A DNA stretch of 10,511 nucleotides from an uncultured Ruminococcus sp. (GTDB lineage Bacteria > Bacillota > Clostridia > Oscillospirales > Acutalibacteraceae), in NCBI GenBank assembly GCA_902783065.1, contig CACZPV010000063.1:1-10511 (forward strand). Reading direction: 5' to 3'. Position numbers and translations under genes: made by a program. Under the pieces are notes generated by a model. The model was given only the letters and a program-made list of their open reading frames with translations. It had not been told where the DNA came from and did no database searches. This document shows positions 7,128 through 10,511 of the stretch, in pieces. How positions within the stretch are numbered: the stretch's first letter is position 1; every line of letters begins with the position of its first letter.

Positions 7128-7775
7128 TTACAGGTAATTCAGAATATCCGCAGGTTTTTCAGCAATATGCTGTGCGCCGGACTCAAGCAGTTCTGATATT
7201 GGTCGGAATCCCCAGCTAACGCCCACACTTCTTAGAGAAGCATTTTTTGCCGTTTGCATATCGATATTACTGTCGCCTATATACAAACAATCCCGGGAAT
7301 TAAAGCCGAGATCACTGATAAGATTATTGACAGAAGCCGGATCCGGTTTTCTTGGAAATTCATCACGTTTTCCAATAACAGCTGCAAATTTTCTGTCAGG
7401 AAATAATTTATTGATAATCTGCTTTGTAAACTTATCAGGCTTATTGGAAAGTACGCTGTAAAGAACGCCTTTATTATCAAGATTGTCAAGAAGTTCTGTG
7501 ATACCCTCATAAGGAACGGTATTGTCAGTATTATGTACTTGATAATAGTCATTAAAATTGGCGAGAACAGCTTCTTTTTTTTCGATTTCTGCAGGAACAG
7601 CCATTGCTCTGTCAGCAAGAACAGAAATACCGCTGCCAACCATAAACCGGTATTTTTCTCTGTCATGAACCGGAAATCCATATTTTTGCAGTGCATAATT
7701 CATGGCATCTGCCAGATCATAAAGAGAATTTATCAGAGTACCGTCAAGATCAAAAATACAAAGCTTTGTGTTCAT
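7128..7775 (-). CDS. HAD-family phosphatase, phosphoglycolate phosphatase-like
   Basis: All HAD motifs are present in this 215-residue protein. Motif I is FDLDGTL (8-14; nucleophile D9, general acid D11). Motif II is VLSNKP (108-113; S110), motif III is K143 in RKPDP, and motif IV is YIGDSNIDMQTA (165-176; D168, D172). A helical cap lies between motifs I and II (about 15-85), as in the Gph/PGP subfamily. It probably dephosphorylates a small phosphometabolite such as 2-phosphoglycolate or a nucleotide; the exact substrate cannot be read from sequence. The ATG overlaps the stop of the upstream lipoprotein gene by four bases (ATGA), which suggests translational coupling, and AAAGGAG lies ten bases upstream inside that gene. 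No truncation or missing residue is seen. Confidence 0.9.
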   Translation of the reverse strand: MNTKLCIFDLDGTLINSLYDLADAMNYALQKYGFPVHDREKYRFMVGSGISVLADRAMAVPAEIEKKEAVLANFNDYYQVHNTDNTVPYEGITELLDNLDNKGVLYSVLSNKPDKFTKQIINKLFPDRKFAAVIGKRDEFPRKPDPASVNNLISDLGFNSRDCLYIGDSNIDMQTAKNASLRSVGVSWGFRPISELLESGAQHIAEKPADILNYL

Positions 7776-9652
7776 TTTTTATTGACTCCTTTGTTTGTCC
7801 GGGATGCTTTTCGGGGAAGAATTTTTCTATGTGTTTTTCCGGGCAGAAAAACCTTCTTTTTTCCTTCTTCAATAGCTGGCTGAGAAACTCTGCGGTTTTT
7901 GAGAAAAAAGATAATACCAAAAGTAGCCAGAATCATAATCATAGATATAATGCAGAAAATTACAACATCAAAAATATTCGGGGCAGAAACAGTGCATCGG
8001 AACGTTCCGCTCATATCGGTCAACGGCAGCTGATACCTTCCGTTTTCATCAGGTTCAGCGTAAACAGGATCACTGTCATTATTTGGCTGATATATAAGTG
8101 ATTCTGCTGATTCTCCATCGGCAGGATTTACTATATAATTAACAGGAGTATCAGTATTTTTTCCCGTCAGCAAAGAGGAAAGATCAATACAGTCTTCTAT
8201 ATATTTTTTTGTTCGCAGTGTCATTGCCGGAATTTCAGATGATGATGAAATGATATTGCCGTCACCAAAAATATCTGCAAGTTTGGCATTAATTTCTCCG
8301 GCAGAACCATTGATACTGATTGTACACAATGCATATCCGCCGTCCACTGTCTGAGAGGTAACAATTCCAAGCGGAGTAAAATAGGAAGCTGTGTAATCTG
8401 AAGCTTCATATCCTTCGTCAGCAATATCATACACAAATGAAACAGATTTTCTGATATTATTATTATCCAGAGGAGTAACGGCAACATCGATTGATTTTGG
8501 AACGTACTGTTTGCCGTCATTAATGCGAAGAGTCAAAGATGGAGATTGATTTCTGATAGCAGCAATTTTTCCGGGATTATTTGCTTCCAGAAGATCGGAT
8601 GCAATAGTCCATTTCATGTCGGAGTAAATACGACATTCATCCAGATCAGAATTATTTGTAAGTGAATATGTATATTCTACAGGAACATCTGAATTGTTCT
8701 GTCCGACATAATTTGAAAAATCAATAGTTTCTGTATAGCTGTTCTGATATGCTAGCGCTGTGCTTCCTATGGTTTTATCCAAATAAGAAATATCACCGTA
8801 AACAGAAGAAAAAAGCTTATTGGTGTAACCTTCGAGCTGTTTAAGGGATATGTTTTCAAAAGAAGCTGTATAAGTATACAAATTGTTTTCAAGAAGCCAC
8901 TGTGATGCTGCCGAACTGTCAGTAACGGAAGAAAAATATTGCGTCAGCTTATCTCCAAGGGAATCAAAGGTTTTCTGAGTAACCGTAAAAGTAATGGTAC
9001 GGTCAAAAAGTGATTCGGTCGAAGTAGTTTTATTAACAGTAACTATCTTAATTTTTTCAATAGGCTGTCCGGTCAGCCTATTGACAGAAACAGCAGGTGT
9101 TGTTGAAACTGTTTCATTACCGAAAGTAACCTTGGTTTCAGGTTCATCGGACGGAAAGTCCGGGAGATCGATTCCATCCGCTTTGGCTTTTATCCGGATC
9201 CAGTCAAAAAGCTGCATACTCTGAAAGTCTTCTTCTATACGCCAACCTGTTGTCAGAGCAGTATTGGGATTTGAAAAGATAACAACAGGCTGATTGCCAA
9301 GAATATCGTAAATTTTAGATGTATAATCAGAAAAAGATGAAAAAGACATTGTAAACGTATAACTGATACGATCCTTGTCCTCGCTTTTTGAATAGGTAAT
9401 TGAGGACGGACAGTATTTGCTGATAATTTTTTCGAGATTTTCGGCATTTTGAGATCCCGGCTCTATAATTGAAGTTGGATAAATAATATTGATTGTTCTT
9501 ACTCCGGAAAATGATGAAGAAATGCTAAGAAATGTAGAATACTGTACATTTTCAGGCTCTTGTTTTGAGCATGAACATAGCATCACTATCATAAGCATAG
9601 CTGCTATAATAACAGCAGCATTTTTAATATATTTTTTTAAAGCATATTTCAA
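7772..9652 (-). CDS. uncharacterised lipoprotein with internal repeats and C-terminal membrane helix
   Basis: The 626-residue protein has a signal peptide (basic residues 2-10, hydrophobic 12-25) ending in LCSC, so Cys28 is the probable lipidated residue. The large Ser/Thr/Asn-rich extracellular part is probably beta-rich. It contains related blocks at about 98-119 (SFSSFSDYTSKIYDILG), 263-286 (SFENISLKQLEGYTNKLF and following) and 446-463 (SINGSAGEINAKLADIFG). A clearer repeat links 311-327 (DFSNYVGQNNSDVPVEY) with 490-506 (DLSSLLTGKNTDTPVNY). A membrane helix at about 561-584 and a 40-residue basic cytoplasmic tail follow, so it may be anchored at both ends. The first block vaguely recalls LppM-like (DUF3153) domains; this is weak. 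The start is TTG at 9652, six bases after AGGAGGG; no in-frame ATG lies nearby. It is the first gene of an operon with the HAD phosphatase (4-base overlap) and queH. The function is unknown. Confidence 0.85.
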   Translation of the reverse strand: MKYALKKYIKNAAVIIAAMLMIVMLCSCSKQEPENVQYSTFLSISSSFSGVRTINIIYPTSIIEPGSQNAENLEKIISKYCPSSITYSKSEDKDRISYTFTMSFSSFSDYTSKIYDILGNQPVVIFSNPNTALTTGWRIEEDFQSMQLFDWIRIKAKADGIDLPDFPSDEPETKVTFGNETVSTTPAVSVNRLTGQPIEKIKIVTVNKTTSTESLFDRTITFTVTQKTFDSLGDKLTQYFSSVTDSSAASQWLLENNLYTYTASFENISLKQLEGYTNKLFSSVYGDISYLDKTIGSTALAYQNSYTETIDFSNYVGQNNSDVPVEYTYSLTNNSDLDECRIYSDMKWTIASDLLEANNPGKIAAIRNQSPSLTLRINDGKQYVPKSIDVAVTPLDNNNIRKSVSFVYDIADEGYEASDYTASYFTPLGIVTSQTVDGGYALCTISINGSAGEINAKLADIFGDGNIISSSSEIPAMTLRTKKYIEDCIDLSSLLTGKNTDTPVNYIVNPADGESAESLIYQPNNDSDPVYAEPDENGRYQLPLTDMSGTFRCTVSAPNIFDVVIFCIISMIMILATFGIIFFLKNRRVSQPAIEEGKKKVFLPGKTHRKILPRKASRTNKGVNKK

Positions 9653-9703
9653 ACTTATCCCTCCTGAAAAGAATAAATGAATTTTATGTTTTTTTACTTA
9701 ATT

Positions 9704-9744
9704 TAATATATTGCCGCCCGCCTACGGCGGGCGGCAATATATTA
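9704..9744. repeat. perfect 19-bp GC-cored inverted repeat (long hairpin)
   Basis: Arms at 9704-9722 and 9726-9744 are perfectly complementary and enclose the three-base loop TAC. The inner part is GCCGCCCGCC/GGCGGGCGGC, the outer part AT-rich (AATATATT). It stands out sharply from its AT-rich surroundings. Neither side has a good U tract for termination (the minus side is A-rich), and no plus-strand gene ends before it. It lies at the predicted 5' end of the lipoprotein-HAD-queH transcript. It could be an mRNA-stabilising hairpin or a REP-like palindromic unit. Confidence 0.85.
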
Positions 9745-9750
9745 TTACTG

Positions 9751-9779
9751 ATTATTAGTCGATATATTTTATTGTACAA
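9751..9779 (-). promoter_or_regulatory. candidate sigma-A promoter of the lipoprotein-HAD-queH operon
   Basis: On the minus strand, TTGTAC (9779-9774) and AATAAT (9756-9751) are separated by 17 bases; the -10 matches 5 of 6 consensus bases. The -35 is embedded in the palindrome ATTGTACAAT (9771-9780), a possible operator. Transcription would begin near 9744, giving a leader of about 90 bases that starts with the 19-bp hairpin. This rests on weak consensus matches in AT-rich DNA. Confidence 0.45.
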
Positions 9780-9780
9780 T

Positions 9781-10145
9781 TACAAACGTTAAGCTTGAAT
9801 TATTTATATTTTACTATTTTTGCCATATAAAGTAAAGAGTTTTAAAAATGTTTTTTATGATGGATTTGGCTGCCAGCCAATGTTATTAACTGATCAAAAT
9901 GAAAAATATCCATTTTTGTAACAAATATCTTTCAAACCTCAAAATGCTAATTATTCTGTTTTTTCCTAACATAAAAAGAATCAATCTGATTTTTTCAGTA
10001 TAGTTTTCAACATTTATAAAAACTGTTTGTATTATATAATTTTTTGTTAAAATAAAACAAATTAATATAATTTTTATACAAAAACCTTTTTTTAAAAACA
10101 TCCAAAGTTTGTTTTTGTGAATGAAATTTATGTACTTTTGTTGTA
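9781..10145. other. long AT-rich intergenic region with one palindrome
   Basis: I see no supportable gene here. The few open frames are low-complexity, rich in Phe, Ile, Lys and Tyr, and lack ribosome sites. The one clear structure is TTGGCTGCCAGCCAA (9866-9880), seven-base arms around a single C. It could be a binding site for a dimeric regulator or chance. No riboswitch or small RNA with a terminator could be recognised. Confidence 0.5.
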
Positions 10146-10174
10146 TTGTATTTTCTCTTTAACAGCTGTATAAT
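10146..10174 (+). promoter_or_regulatory. sigma-A promoter of the DUF6514-like gene
   Basis: TTGTAT (10146-10151) is followed after 17 bases by a perfect TATAAT (10169-10174). The start would be near 10181, with a leader of about 46 bases. The eight-base palindrome ACAGCTGT (10162-10169) touches the -10 and the ten-base palindrome ATACCGGTAT (10184-10193) lies just past the predicted start. Either could be an operator. Confidence 0.65.
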
Positions 10175-10226
10175 ATCGTAGTAATACCGGTATGAAGAAA
10201 ATAATGTATATGAAGAGGTTAAAATA

Positions 10227-10490
10227 ATGAATATCAATAAAATAGAATCAAGAGTAAATGGTAAGTATACTTATACATTGACTCACACCAAAGTATCAAC
10301 AGAAGATATAGGGTGGCAAGATGTTTACGGAATCGGAATATCAGACAAGCATACCAATATACACGAAAATGATATATCAAATGATTACAAAGGGGTATAT
10401 TCTCTTTACGAACTGATAGTTGAAGAAAAACTATGTCCGGAACATCTTTACGACGTAATAGAGGATTTCCTGTCAGAAAACAAATGTTGA
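10227..10490 (+). CDS. small DUF6514-like protein
   Basis: This 87-residue protein has GAGG eight bases before its ATG and a good promoter upstream, so it is likely a real gene. Its pattern is a short beta-rich N-terminal half with YTYTLTH (14-20) and VYGIGIS (33-39), then YSLYELIVEEKLCPEHLYDVIEDFLSE (about 58-84). The YGI motif and the C-terminal ELI-x(6)-CPEHLYDVIEDF block resemble DUF6514, a small uncharacterised family that I recall from Ruminococcus and relatives. The family call is from memory and the function is unknown. There is no signal peptide, membrane segment or metal motif. It stands alone in the window, 574 bases from the divergent lipoprotein gene, and the sequence ends 21 bases after its stop. 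Confidence 0.7.
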   Translation: MNINKIESRVNGKYTYTLTHTKVSTEDIGWQDVYGIGISDKHTNIHENDISNDYKGVYSLYELIVEEKLCPEHLYDVIEDFLSENKC

Positions 10491-10511
10491 TACTAATTCT
10501 GATAAAAAGCA

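Noticed and set aside
7691..8101. 136-residue plus-strand open frame over the HAD/lipoprotein junction
   Set aside because: It is antisense to two well-supported overlapping genes, and its Ser/Asn/His-rich composition is typical of a shadow frame.
9886..10237. Two overlapping minus-strand open frames in the AT-rich intergenic region
   Set aside because: Their products are low-complexity (Phe, Ile, Lys, Tyr, Asn) with no ribosome site, and one runs through the promoter of the downstream small gene.
1..10511. New defence system, phage region, CRISPR array or mobile element
   Set aside because: No direct-repeat array, transposase, integrase, nuclease, helicase or toxin-like gene is visible; all recognisable genes are metabolic, envelope or regulatory.

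Overview
The window looks like ordinary chromosomal DNA of a low-GC Firmicute. The closest match is a Ruminococcus-like Oscillospiraceae member. I infer this from the mix of families (CarD-type RNA polymerase-binding regulator, QueH, DHHW/AlgX-like protein, a small protein resembling DUF6514), the AT-rich intergenic DNA, the strong purine-rich ribosome binding sites and two TTG starts. I see no rRNA, tRNA, CRISPR array, insertion sequence or phage gene.

Layout. Positions 33-3379 (+) hold a two-gene surface-glycan module: a FAD-dependent oxidoreductase of the UDP-galactopyranose mutase/protoporphyrinogen oxidase-like superfamily, and a polytopic ArnT/PMT-type (GT39-like) glycosyltransferase. 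A terminator-like hairpin sits at their junction and a clear hairpin at 3421-3461 closes the module. Positions 3720-5625 (+) hold a membrane-anchored DHHW/AlgX-like protein, followed after 25 bases by a Nudix hydrolase with an extra N-terminal domain. A bidirectional terminator at 5706-5754 ends this unit and the convergent carD-family gene (5753-6262, -), which has its own near-consensus promoter. Positions 9652-6436 (-) form a compact operon: a large lipoprotein with internal repeats and a C-terminal membrane helix, a HAD phosphatase overlapping it by 4 bases, and queH 20 bases further on. A long AT-rich intergenic region (9653-10226) carries a perfect 19-bp hairpin, a second palindrome and two promoter candidates. 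It leads to a small DUF6514-like gene (10227-10490, +).

How the parts fit. The left half probably concerns the cell envelope (lipid-linked sugar chemistry, polytopic sugar transfer, a possible extracellular polysaccharide O-acyl-transfer relative). The right half mixes transcription control (CarD-like), tRNA queuosine synthesis (QueH), metabolite repair (HAD, Nudix) and an uncharacterised envelope lipoprotein. Three points deserve most attention. The DHHW/AlgX-like protein has Asn in place of the signature histidine. The lipoprotein carries an internal sequence duplication. The GC-rich perfect hairpin lies almost exactly at the predicted 5' end of the lipoprotein-HAD-queH mRNA. I do not see a convincing new defence or mobile system here.
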